Assembly (NCBI RefSeq): GCF_034353875.1
Contig: NZ_CP133784.1
Span: 124,001 to 188,000, forward strand
From: Pseudomonas sp. MH9.2
GTDB lineage: Bacteria > Pseudomonadota > Gammaproteobacteria > Pseudomonadales > Pseudomonadaceae
Length of the DNA: 64,000 nucleotides
Direction: 5' to 3'
Below are positions 1-8,175 of this stretch, piece after piece (the stretch's first letter is position 1; every line of letters starts with the position of its first letter). A program made the translations under genes and the position numbers. The notes under the pieces were generated by a model. That model did no database searches. It was not told the DNA's origin and saw only the letters and a list, made by a program, of their open reading frames with translations.

Positions 1-117
1 TGGGCGTGGATGACATGGCGGTCTCCTTTATGTGGCCGTGTTGGGCTGTGCCGAGCGATTACTGGGCGTTCTGCCGAGGTATTCAGCGCGCCGTTTGCGC
101 CCGTTGCGCGAACAGGG

Positions 118-726
118 TCATCGCCGTGCGCCTCCGCTGACAGGGCCCTTCACCGTCACGGGCTTGCGCGGGATGAAATTGATACAGACCCCGTCGAGCT
201 CTTCCAGCCGCAGTGGCTGGTGGCTGATTCCGCAGGTATAAGACGCCTGACTTTCCCGGTGGCAGCCGCAGCCTTGCAGATGTTGACACGAGGTACAGGT
301 GCCGAAGGGCGGTTTGCCGCGCTCTTGCGCCACCTGGCCGAGCATGCGCTGCAAGGTAGTGGCGAACTGGCTTTGGACACTGGGAGGCAGGGCCTCTGCG
401 GCACGGGCCAGGGATTCGAAGGGGTCGCTGGCAAGAATGCCCCAGGCTTGGTCGGTCAGTACCAGGCGGACACTGCGCTTGTCGCCTTCTGCGCGAATGC
501 GGCTCAGAAATCCGAGGGTTTCGAGGCTTTTGATGGTCTGTGATGCCGTACCGCGGGTCGTGCCATGGAACGCGGCGAAGGCCGATGGCGTTCGCGAGAA
601 GCGGTTGGCTTGGGCAAAGTACCTGAGCGCGGCCCACTGGGCTGCAGTGAGCCCCTCCGCGAGCCCCTCGCCAGTGGCGATGCGGCCCAAGTGAAATACC
701 AGCTCCGCAATCGCACGACTGTTCAT
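118..726 (-). CDS. MarR-family regulator with Cys-rich C-terminal tail (copy 1)
   Basis: A winged-helix MarR-type DNA-binding protein of 202 residues. Residues 1-130 look like a MarR dimer/wHTH core, with a helix-turn-helix region near HGTTRGTASQTIKSLETL. Unlike ordinary MarR proteins it has a tail with six cysteines (C144, C147, C153, C155, C165, C181), a pattern suited to binding an Fe-S cluster or zinc. It is divergent from an aconitase gene and highly similar to the regulator at 3001-3594. The start at 726 is chosen because an AAGGAG box lies 6 nt upstream; the in-frame ATG at 732 touches that box. Likely autoregulated through the element at 751-773. The metal-sensing role is inferred; the family assignment is firm. 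Confidence 0.85.
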   Translation of the reverse strand: MNSRAIAELVFHLGRIATGEGLAEGLTAAQWAALRYFAQANRFSRTPSAFAAFHGTTRGTASQTIKSLETLGFLSRIRAEGDKRSVRLVLTDQAWGILASDPFESLARAAEALPPSVQSQFATTLQRMLGQVAQERGKPPFGTCTSCQHLQGCGCHRESQASYTCGISHQPLRLEELDGVCINFIPRKPVTVKGPVSGGARR

Positions 727-750
727 GACCATCTCCTTTATCAGGCAAAT

Positions 751-773
751 ATAGTAGCGTCTAAAAACTATAT
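751..773. promoter_or_regulatory. Putative operator shared by both MarR promoters (site 1)
   Basis: A 23-bp AT-rich element starting ATAGTAGCGT and ending AAAACTATAT, with ATAGT/ACTAT inverted ends. It matches 3618-3640 at 21 of 23 positions. A second shared box, CGATACTAT, lies at 796-804, 23 nt from the end of the element in both promoters. A perfect 10-bp palindrome GTATCGATAC spans 792-801. It lies 25 nt upstream of the regulator start, in the divergent region toward aconitase. Confidence 0.6.
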
Positions 774-878
774 AGACAATAATGTAATTTCGTATCGATA
801 CTATTTTACCGCTCAGGAAGGTTGCGTAAGCCGGCTCAGGGCGAGTGCCGCGACTTTTTCGAACTTGGGAGAATGATC

Positions 879-2855
879 ATGAGCATGAATGTCACGCAGA
901 AACTGATTCAAGCGCATCTGGTATACGGCAACATGCAATCCGGTGAGGAGATCGGTATCAGCATCGACCAGACACTGACCCAGGATGCTACCGGCACGTT
1001 GGTGATGCTGGAGTTTGAGGCGATGGGCTTAGACCGGGTGAAAACCGAGGTGAGCGTTCAGTACGTGGACCACAACATCATCCAAGAGGACTTCAAGAAC
1101 CCCGACGATCATCTTTTTCTGCGCAGCGCCTGCCAGCGTTTCGGCCTGTGGTACTCGCGGCCTGGTAATGGGGTCAGCCATCCATGCCATCAGGAGAACT
1201 TCGGCAAGCCGGGCAAGACCCTGCTTGGCTCTGACAGTCACACGCCGGCGGGCGGTGCGATCGGCATGCTGGCTATCGGCGCTGGCGGGCTGGAAGTGGC
1301 GTTAGCCATGGCCGGCGAGCCGTTCTTCACGCGCATGCCGCAGATCTGGGGCGTTAAACTCACGGGGAGCTTGCCTGATTGGGTGAGTGCCAAGGACGTG
1401 ATTCTGGAGATGCTGCGCCGCCACGGCGTCGACGGTGGTGTCGGTCGGATCATTGAGTATTACGGGCCGGGGCTGGCCACGCTGAGCGCGATGGATCGAC
1501 ATGTGATCGCTAACATGGGCGCCGAACTGGGCGCCACAAGCAGTGTTTTCCCTTCCGATCAGGAGGTGCGCCGCTTTCTGCGTGCCTGGCAGCGCGAAGA
1601 AGACTGGGTCGAGTTGGTCGCGGATACCGGCGCGAGCTACGACTTGTTTGAGGAGATCGATCTGTCCAGCTTAGTGCCGCTGATCGCCATGCCGTCGAGT
1701 CCAGGGAATGTGCATCCGGTCAGCGAAGTCGCTGGACAACGGATCTACCAGACCTACATTGGTTCGTCGGCCAATCCCGGTTTTCGCGACTTTGCTGTCT
1801 CTGCGCTGATGGTGCGCGGTCGTAAAGTGCACGATCGTGTGTCATTCGATATTAACCCTACGTCTCGCGCTCAGCTGGAAACCTTGGTGCGCGACGGCCA
1901 CATCGCCGACCTGCTGCACGCCGGCGCGCGGCTGCACCAGGCCGGCTGCAACGGCTGCATAGGTATGGGCCAGGCGCCGGCCACTAATGAACTTTCTCTG
2001 CGCACAGTACCGCGCAATTTTCCAGGCCGTTCTGGCACGCGCGAGGATAAGGTTTGTCTGGTCAGCCCTGAGACGGCTACGGCGTCGGCGCTTACCGGGG
2101 TGATCACCGACCCGCGCACGCTCGGTATTGCTTATCCGCGCGTCATGGACCCGGACCATCCAATCATCAACCGTGAGATGTTCGGGGCGCCATTGCCGCT
2201 TGCAGAGGCGCTAAAAGTTGACCTCGTGAAGGGTCCGAACATTGCCTCACTGCCGCCCTTCGCACCGCTGCCCGATGAGATCGAAGTGCCGGTCCTACTC
2301 AAAACGGGAAACGACGTTTCCACTGACGAGATTATGCCTCCAGGGCTTCGCGTGCTGCCGTTTCGCAGCAATATTGCGAAGATCGCCGAGTTCTCCTTTG
2401 ATCGGCTCGACCCCACCTACGCGGTGCGCGCTAAGCAGGTGCCGGGGCACATAGTAGTGGGCGGCAGCAATTACGGCCAAGGCTCGAGCCGCGAGCACGC
2501 CGCCCTTGGCCCGCAGTACCTAGGCCTACGCGCAGTTCTGGCCAAGGGGTTTGCGCGAATCCACGCGCAAAACCTGATCAACTTCGGCGTACTGCCGCTG
2601 ACATTTATCGACCCCGCGGACTACGACGGTATCCAGGCCGCAGACTTGCTGCGCCTAACAGATCTTAAGCACGTACTGACAGAAGGTGGCGAGCTTGTGG
2701 TCGTAAATGTCACTCGCCAGGTCAGTTTTCAGGTGCGTCACCACATGTCGCCGCGACAAGTGCAGTTCTTGCTCAGCGGCGGATTGATCAACTGGATGAA
2801 AGAGCGACTGACCGCGGAGGGCTCTGCGGCTGATCGGGCTCTGGCGTCGGATTAA
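879..2855 (+). CDS. Aconitate hydratase (single-chain, short aconitase type)
   Basis: A 658-residue aconitase-superfamily protein that would interconvert citrate and isocitrate in the TCA cycle. The large N-terminal catalytic region contains SDSHTPAGGAIGMLAIGAGG and a Cys pair in GCNGCIGMG (C357, C360). The C-terminal swivel domain follows, with a GGSNYGQGSSREHAAL-type signature near residue 530. The GS-C-TN motif that supplies the third cluster cysteine in classical aconitases reads GSSAN here (Ser297). I recall Ser at this place in relatives of this short type, so it may be a subfamily trait. A GGGAGA box sits 6 nt before ATG 879, favouring that start over ATG 873. Divergent from the Cys-rich MarR gene. 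The fold is certain; exact substrate preference less so. Confidence 0.9.
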   Translation: MSMNVTQKLIQAHLVYGNMQSGEEIGISIDQTLTQDATGTLVMLEFEAMGLDRVKTEVSVQYVDHNIIQEDFKNPDDHLFLRSACQRFGLWYSRPGNGVSHPCHQENFGKPGKTLLGSDSHTPAGGAIGMLAIGAGGLEVALAMAGEPFFTRMPQIWGVKLTGSLPDWVSAKDVILEMLRRHGVDGGVGRIIEYYGPGLATLSAMDRHVIANMGAELGATSSVFPSDQEVRRFLRAWQREEDWVELVADTGASYDLFEEIDLSSLVPLIAMPSSPGNVHPVSEVAGQRIYQTYIGSSANPGFRDFAVSALMVRGRKVHDRVSFDINPTSRAQLETLVRDGHIADLLHAGARLHQAGCNGCIGMGQAPATNELSLRTVPRNFPGRSGTREDKVCLVSPETATASALTGVITDPRTLGIAYPRVMDPDHPIINREMFGAPLPLAEALKVDLVKGPNIASLPPFAPLPDEIEVPVLLKTGNDVSTDEIMPPGLRVLPFRSNIAKIAEFSFDRLDPTYAVRAKQVPGHIVVGGSNYGQGSSREHAALGPQYLGLRAVLAKGFARIHAQNLINFGVLPLTFIDPADYDGIQAADLLRLTDLKHVLTEGGELVVVNVTRQVSFQVRHHMSPRQVQFLLSGGLINWMKERLTAEGSAADRALASD

Positions 2856-3000
2856 CGGCAGAGGCAGAGCGATGTAGAATTGGTGAAATGTAAGCGTAAC
2901 CATGGTTAGTCGTTGCAATAGTGCTGACGCTGCGGCTAACCACAACAGCCAGCGCATGCAGCGATTAACCCACTAAGCGCCAGAGTAATCGCCGTGCGGC

Positions 3001-3594
3001 TCAGCTGGCTGGGCCCTTCACCGCCGTGGGCTTGCCGGGGATGAAGTTGATGCAGACCCCATCGAGCTCTTCTAGATGCAGCGGCTCGCGGGTGAACCCG
3101 CAGGCATAAGGTGCCTGATTTTCCCGGTGGCAGCCGTCGCCCTCCAGATGTTGACACATTGTACAGGTGCCGAAGGGCTGCTTGCCGCGCTCTTGCGCCA
3201 CCTGGCAGAGCATGCGCTGCAGGGCATTGGCGAACTGGCCTTGGAGGCTAGGGGGCAGGGCATCTGCGGCACGTACCAGTGATTCGAAGGGGTCGCTGAC
3301 AAGAATGCCCAAGGCTTGCTCGGTCAGCCCGAGGTGGACGCTGCGCTTGTCGTCCTCTGCGCGTAGGCGGGTCAGATAGCCAAGGGTTTCGAGGCTTTTG
3401 ATGGTCTGTGATGCCGTACCGCGGGTCGTGCCATGGAACGCGGCGAAGGCCGACGGCGTTCGTGAGAAGCGGTTGGCTTGGGCAAAGTACCTGAGCGCGG
3501 CCCATTGGGCTGCCGTGAGCCCCTCCGCGAGGCCTTCGCCAGTGGCTATGCGACCTAAGTGAAAGACCAGCTCAGCAATCACACGACTGTTCAT
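3001..3594 (-). CDS. MarR-family regulator with Cys-rich C-terminal tail (copy 2)
   Basis: A close paralogue of the regulator at 118-726, with near-identical wHTH residues 1-75. This copy has 197 residues. Its tail keeps C144, C147, C155, C165 and C181; the cysteine at 153 of copy 1 is Asp here, and an extra C130 is present. The five shared cysteines are therefore the best candidates for a metal or Fe-S site. A GAGGAG box lies 6 nt before the ATG. It is divergent from the suf operon, so it probably represses or activates that operon and itself through the element at 3618-3640. Two paralogues may sense different conditions or form heterodimers; that is inference. Confidence 0.85.
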   Translation of the reverse strand: MNSRVIAELVFHLGRIATGEGLAEGLTAAQWAALRYFAQANRFSRTPSAFAAFHGTTRGTASQTIKSLETLGYLTRLRAEDDKRSVHLGLTEQALGILVSDPFESLVRAADALPPSLQGQFANALQRMLCQVAQERGKQPFGTCTMCQHLEGDGCHRENQAPYACGFTREPLHLEELDGVCINFIPGKPTAVKGPAS

Positions 3595-3617
3595 TTCCAG
3601 CTCCTCATCACGCTAGC

Positions 3618-3640
3618 ATAGTAGCGTTTTAAAACTATAT
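3618..3640. promoter_or_regulatory. Putative operator shared by both MarR promoters (site 2)
   Basis: The second copy of the 23-bp element seen at 751-773 (21/23 identical; starts ATAGTAGCGT, ends AAAACTATAT). It is followed 23 nt later by the same CGATACTAT box (3663-3671). It lies 24 nt upstream of the regulator start and about 90 nt before the first suf gene. The repeated spacing supports a real regulatory unit. Confidence 0.6.
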
Positions 3641-3730
3641 TTGTATTGATATGATTTTGAAACGATACTATATTCATGTCACCGCCACGCTTGTCTTGCG
3701 GTTCTCTTTGCGTACGTTGGAGCTTGAGTT

Positions 3731-4096
3731 ATGGCAATTACATTGACTGAAAATGCGGCAAAACAGATTCGCCAGCAGCTTGCAAAACGCGGCAAGGGGC
3801 TTGCCCTGCGCATCGGCGTGAAGCGCGTGGGCTGTACCGGTCTGGCGCACACCTTCGACATTGCCGACGAAATTCTCCCAACAGATTACAGCTTTGAGTC
3901 GCATGACGCCCGTGTGCTGATTGATGCCGCCGCATTGGTGTTTCTCGATGGTTCGCGTATCGACTTCGTCACCGAAGGGCTTAAGCAGATGTTCAAATTT
4001 GATAACCCCAACGTCGATAGCGAGTGCGGCTGCGGCGAGAGTTTCAAAATCAAAGAGCCCGCGCTGGCTGTGAAAAAAACCGAGGTCACAGCATGA
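3731..4096 (+). CDS. sufA: A-type Fe-S carrier (HesB/IscA/SufA family)
   Basis: A 121-residue HesB/IscA-type scaffold/carrier that would accept clusters from SufBCD and pass them to apo-proteins. The three family cysteines are visible: one in RVGCTGLAHTF and two in ECGCGESFKI. Length is slightly above the usual 105-120 because of a short lysine-containing tail. First gene of the suf operon, divergent from the Cys-rich MarR copy 2. Another A-type protein follows at once, so the operon has a pair, as IscA/ErpA often work together. The suf context makes a SufA role most likely, though sequence alone cannot separate SufA from IscA. Confidence 0.85.
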   Translation: MAITLTENAAKQIRQQLAKRGKGLALRIGVKRVGCTGLAHTFDIADEILPTDYSFESHDARVLIDAAALVFLDGSRIDFVTEGLKQMFKFDNPNVDSECGCGESFKIKEPALAVKKTEVTA

Positions 4097-4163
4097 ACAT
4101 AAACGCGCTGTGCCGCGCCAAGGCTAATACGCAGTGCGCAGTGCGCAGCACGGAGGGTGCCTG

Positions 4164-4532
4164 ATGAACGCGGTTTCTGAAAGCATCCAGAGCGAAATAC
4201 CCGGCGCTTTTGTGTTTACCGACAGCGCTGCGGCCAAACTGGCTGATTTGATTGCGCAAGAAGGCAACCCCGCGCTGAAGCTCCGGGTTTTTGTCCAGGG
4301 CGGCGGCTGCTCCGGCTTCTCTTATGGCTTCACCTTTGATGAAGTTGCCCTTGAAGATGACACCACGCTGAGCAAAAACGGCGTGTCAGTGTTGATTGAT
4401 GCGATGAGCTATCAGTACCTAGCGGGAGCCGCGATTGATTACCAAGATGATCTGCACGGTGCGCAGTTCGTCATCAAGGACAATCCCGGCGCCAAGTCCA
4501 CCTGCGGTTGCGGGTCGTCTTTCTCGATTTAA
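4164..4532 (+). CDS. erpA: ErpA-like A-type Fe-S carrier
   Basis: The second A-type carrier, 122 residues, with the family cysteines in [12 protein letters not shown] and [11 protein letters not shown]. The GGGCSGF and CGCGSSF signatures resemble ErpA more than IscA, so it probably delivers clusters to specific clients. The ATG at 4164 follows GGAGG at proper spacing; the longer reading from 4134 has no such site. It lies between the SufA-like gene and sufB in the same direction with short gaps, so it is co-transcribed. The assignment to ErpA rather than a second SufA is an inference from the signatures. Confidence 0.8.
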   Translation: MNAVSESIQSEIPGAFVFTDSAAAKLADLIAQEGNPALKLRVFVQGGGCSGFSYGFTFDEVALEDDTTLSKNGVSVLIDAMSYQYLAGAAIDYQDDLHGAQFVIKDNPGAKSTCGCGSSFSI

Positions 4533-4572
4533 TTTAGTCACTTATTTGGCTACTTAGGTAGGAACCAACATC

Positions 4573-6009
4573 ATGAGCGCAGTACTGCAAAGCCTGGTCA
4601 ATCAGCCCTACAAGCACGGTTTCGTCACCGATATCGAGTCTGATGTCGCGCCCAAAGGGCTAAATGAAGACACCATCCGGATGATTTCGACCAAGAAGAA
4701 CGAGCCGCAGTGGCTGCTCGACTTCCGGCTTAAGGCATATGCGGCCTGGCTCAAGATGGACGAGCCGACCTGGCCTAACGTGCACTTTAAGCACATTGAT
4801 TATCAGGCGATCAGCTACTACGCCGCCCCCAAGCAGAAGCCGAAGCTAAACAGCATGGATGAGGTCGATCCGGAATTGCTGCGCACCTTCGAGAAACTCG
4901 GCGTGCCGTTGCACGAGCGCATGGCGCTGGCCGGTGTGGCGGTTGACGTGATTTTCGACAGCGTGTCGGTGGCGACCACTTATAAGGCCAAGCTGGCTGA
5001 GGTCGGGGTGATTTTCTGTTCGTTCTCCGAAGCCGTAAAAGAGCACCCTGAGCTGGTGCAAAAATACATGGGTTCAGTGGTGCCGACCGGCGATAACTTT
5101 TACGCCGCGCTCAACTCGGCGGTATTCACTGACGGCTCGTTCTGCTTTATCCCCAAGGGCGTCAAGTGCCCGATGGATTTATCAACCTATTTTCGCATCA
5201 ACACCGAGGAAACTGGGCAGTTTGAACGTACCCTGATCATTGCCGAGGAGGGCGCGTCGGTCTCCTACCTCGAAGGCTGTACCGCGCCCGCCTTTAGCTC
5301 TAATCAGTTGCACGCGGCGGTGGTTGAGTTGGTGGCGCTGGACAACGCCGACATCAAATACTCGACGGTGCAGAACTGGTATGCCGGCGACGAAAATGGC
5401 GTCGGCGGGGTGTACAACTTCGTCACCAAGCGCGGCCTGGCCAAGGGTGTGAACTCGCGTATTTCCTGGACCCAAGTCGAGACCGGCTCGGCGATTACTT
5501 GGAAGTATCCATCGGTGATCCTGCGTGGCGACAACTCGGTCGGTGAGTTTTATTCGGTCGCGGTGACCAATCACCTGCAACAGGCCGATACCGGCACCAA
5601 GATGATCCATCTCGGTAAGAACACCCGCAGCACCATCGTTAGCAAAGGCATCTCAGCCGGGCGCTCGAACAACAGTTACCGCGGACTGGTGAAGATTTCG
5701 CCGACCGCCAGCGGTGCGCGCAATTATTCGCAATGCGACTCCATGCTGATCGGCGACCAGTCTGGCGCGCACACCTTTCCCTATATCCAAGTGGGCAACA
5801 GTAGCGCCCAAGTTGAGCACGAGGCCTCGACCTCGAAGATCGGCGAGGACCAGCTGTTCTATTTCGCCCAGCGCGGGATCTACGCCGAGGCCGCCGTGTC
5901 GATGATCATCAACGGATTCTGCAAAGACGTATTTCAACAATTGCCGATGGAGTTTGCAGTCGAAGCGACCAAGCTCCTCAGTTTCAAATTAGAAGGAAGT
6001 GTCGGATGA
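4573..6009 (+). CDS. sufB: Fe-S cluster assembly scaffold SufB
   Basis: A 478-residue SufB, the core scaffold that pairs with SufD and SufC to build Fe-S clusters. Length matches the family (about 470-495). The C-terminal beta-helix region carries the conserved [13 protein letters not shown] segment with its essential cysteine, and the [20 protein letters not shown] stretch. A GTAGGAACC ribosome-binding area precedes ATG 4573. Its stop overlaps the sufC start by four bases (ATGA), so the two are translationally coupled. No truncation or missing key residue was noticed. Confidence 0.96.
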   Translation: MSAVLQSLVNQPYKHGFVTDIESDVAPKGLNEDTIRMISTKKNEPQWLLDFRLKAYAAWLKMDEPTWPNVHFKHIDYQAISYYAAPKQKPKLNSMDEVDPELLRTFEKLGVPLHERMALAGVAVDVIFDSVSVATTYKAKLAEVGVIFCSFSEAVKEHPELVQKYMGSVVPTGDNFYAALNSAVFTDGSFCFIPKGVKCPMDLSTYFRINTEETGQFERTLIIAEEGASVSYLEGCTAPAFSSNQLHAAVVELVALDNADIKYSTVQNWYAGDENGVGGVYNFVTKRGLAKGVNSRISWTQVETGSAITWKYPSVILRGDNSVGEFYSVAVTNHLQQADTGTKMIHLGKNTRSTIVSKGISAGRSNNSYRGLVKISPTASGARNYSQCDSMLIGDQSGAHTFPYIQVGNSSAQVEHEASTSKIGEDQLFYFAQRGIYAEAAVSMIINGFCKDVFQQLPMEFAVEATKLLSFKLEGSVG

Positions 6010-6805
6010 TTTACCCAGACAGCAAAACCATACTCGAAGTACGCGGGCTGCGAGCAACCGTCAACGGCATCGAAATTCTCAAAGGCCTCGACTTCACCGT
6101 GAAGAGCGGCGAAGTGCACGCCATCATGGGCCCGAACGGCTCGGGCAAGAGCACCTTCGCCAAGGTGTTGGCTGGCCACACGGCGTATGAAATCACCGGC
6201 GGCAGCGTGCTGTTTGAAGGCAATAATCTGTTTGATCTGCCCCCCGAAGAGCGTGCCCGTGCCGGGTTTTTTTGGCCTTTCAATACCCGATTGAGATACC
6301 CGGGGTCGCCAACAGCCAGTTCCTGCGTTTGGCGTACAATACCGTGCAGGCGCAGCGCGGCTTTGATGAACTCGATCCGCTGGAGTTTGACGACTTCGTG
6401 CGCGAGAAGATGAAGCTGCTAGAGATGAGCCCCGATTTTCTCGAGCGCAGTGTTAACGAAGGTTTCTCGGGCGGTGAGAAAAAGCGCAACGAAATCTTGC
6501 AAATGGCGCTGCTCGATCCGCGCTTGGCGGTTCTCGATGAGACCGATTCGGGCCTCGACATCGACGCGCTGCGGATCGTCTCGCAGGGCGTTAATCAGCT
6601 GGCCAATAAAGACAACGCGATTGTGCTGGTGACGCACTACCAGCGGCTGCTCAACTACATAGTGCCGGACTTCGTGCACGTCATGGAGGCGGGACGCATC
6701 ATCAAAACCGGCGGCAAGGAGCTGGCGCTGGAACTTGAAACGCGTGGCTACGACTGGGTCGCGGCCGAGCACCAGGAGGCGATGGCAGCAGGGGTGACGG
6801 CATGA
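6006..6805 (+). pseudogene. sufC: SufC ABC-type ATPase, broken by a one-base frameshift as sequenced
   Basis: SufC is the ATPase that drives the SufBCD scaffold. The Walker A motif GPNGSGKST, the ABC signature [11 protein letters not shown] and Walker [11 protein letters not shown] are all present, and total length (about 266 codons) fits the family. The reading frame breaks at the T run 6267-6273. The first frame runs 6006-6413 and misreads after ARAGFF; the homologous second half is in the -1 frame up to 6805. Eight Ts instead of seven would restore a continuous protein. Every neighbour is intact and coupled, so a sequencing error or slippage on the T run is as plausible as real inactivation. 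Confidence 0.85.
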
Positions 6806-8175
6806 GCACACTGACGGCAGTGCTACCTAACCTGCTACCTAAGGTGTTGCCCGGCGCGCTTCGTCGCCCCGCGCCGGCTTACCTTGACACGCTGTTGAGC
6901 GGCACGCGGCAATTGTCGGCCAGCCCCTTGGCGTGGTTCAACGCGCTGCGCACCGCGGCGGCCAAGCGGCTCGAAGTGTTGCCGCTGCCTACCCGGCGTG
7001 ACGAAGACTGGCGCTTTACCGACATTGCACGGCTGACTAAACTGTCGTTTACGCCGTCCTTGCCAGCCGCCGATGCCTTAGAAAACACAGATGTCGAGCA
7101 TTTTTATATTCAAGAAGCGACCACCCGCTTGGTGTTTGTTGACGGTATCTATGCGCCGCAGTTGTCCTGTGTGGCGGCCAGCAGCGATGCCGTGGTGGCC
7201 AACCTGCCGAGTGTACTGAGCAGCCATGCCGCGCTGCTCGAAGCGCATCTCGGCCGCCACCAAGACGTCCATGAGAATCCATTTGCGGCGCTGAATACGG
7301 CCTTTCTGCAGGATGCGGCGGTGATTGTGTTGCCGCGCAACGTGACGCTGGCAGCGCCGGTGCATGTGCTGTTTATTGCCACGCAGGCCGGCGTGCTGAG
7401 CACTCCGCGTTGCCTGCTAATCGCCGAGGCGGGCAGCAGCGTGACGCTGATCGAGGACTACGTGGCCTTGCATGATGTCTCCGCGCACGATGCCGCCGAC
7501 CTGGTGAACCCGGTGAGCGAAATTGTCCTGGCAGACAATGCCCGGGTGAACCACATCCGTGTGCAGCGCGACAGCCCGCAGGCGTTTCACCTGGCCAATT
7601 GCGCGGTGTCCGTGGGCCGCTCGAGCAACTATCAGTCGGTCAGCGTCGCGCTGGGCGCGCAGATTTCGCGTTACAACCTCAACGTGCTGCTGGCCGAGGG
7701 CGCTGAATGCGCGGTCGACGGGCTGGCCCTGATCGCTGCCGATCAGCTGGCCGATAGCCATACCTGCATCGACCACTTCCAGCCGCACGGGGTGAGCCGC
7801 CAGCTGCACAAATGCATCGTCGGCGGCAGTGCGCACGCCGTGTTCAACGGTAAGGTCATGGTCCGCCAGGGCGCGCAGCGCACCGACTCGGTACAGTCGA
7901 GCCGCAACCTGCTGCTCAGCAGCAATGCTCAGGTTGATACCAAACCACAACTTGAGATTTTTGCCGACGACGTGAAATGCGCGCATGGCGCGACCATCGG
8001 CCAGCTCGACAGTGAGGAAGTGTTTTACCTGAACAGTCGCGGCCTGTCAGACAGCGTGGCGCGTAGCCTGCTGACCTATGCGTTCGGCGCCGAGATCATC
8101 CAGCGCATCCCCGTAGCATCACTCAAGCAGCGGCTTGAACAGACGGTGCTCGAACACACCGGTAGCCTGTCATGA
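6802..8175 (+). CDS. sufD: Fe-S cluster assembly protein SufD
   Basis: A 457-residue SufD, partner of SufB in the SufBC2D complex. The N-terminal region has the family [13 protein letters not shown] segment near residue 70. The C-terminal half has the beta-helix fold residues [19 protein letters not shown] and [16 protein letters not shown], and the [18 protein letters not shown] stretch with its conserved His and Cys. The start overlaps the sufC stop by four bases and the stop overlaps sufS by four, showing tight coupling. Length is normal. Confidence 0.94.
   Translation: MSTLTAVLPNLLPKVLPGALRRPAPAYLDTLLSGTRQLSASPLAWFNALRTAAAKRLEVLPLPTRRDEDWRFTDIARLTKLSFTPSLPAADALENTDVEHFYIQEATTRLVFVDGIYAPQLSCVAASSDAVVANLPSVLSSHAALLEAHLGRHQDVHENPFAALNTAFLQDAAVIVLPRNVTLAAPVHVLFIATQAGVLSTPRCLLIAEAGSSVTLIEDYVALHDVSAHDAADLVNPVSEIVLADNARVNHIRVQRDSPQAFHLANCAVSVGRSSNYQSVSVALGAQISRYNLNVLLAEGAECAVDGLALIAADQLADSHTCIDHFQPHGVSRQLHKCIVGGSAHAVFNGKVMVRQGAQRTDSVQSSRNLLLSSNAQVDTKPQLEIFADDVKCAHGATIGQLDSEEVFYLNSRGLSDSVARSLLTYAFGAEIIQRIPVASLKQRLEQTVLEHTGSLS

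Noticed and set aside
1..117. A possible tail of an upstream ABC permease-like gene on the plus strand
   Set aside because: Only a short hydrophobic stretch (GGLLYVAVLG) with an apparent frame change; too short and unsupported to annotate.
6006..6413. The 135-residue frame-0 SufC product as an independent gene
   Set aside because: It loses homology after the T run and lacks the signature and Walker B motifs, so it is half of a frameshifted sufC.
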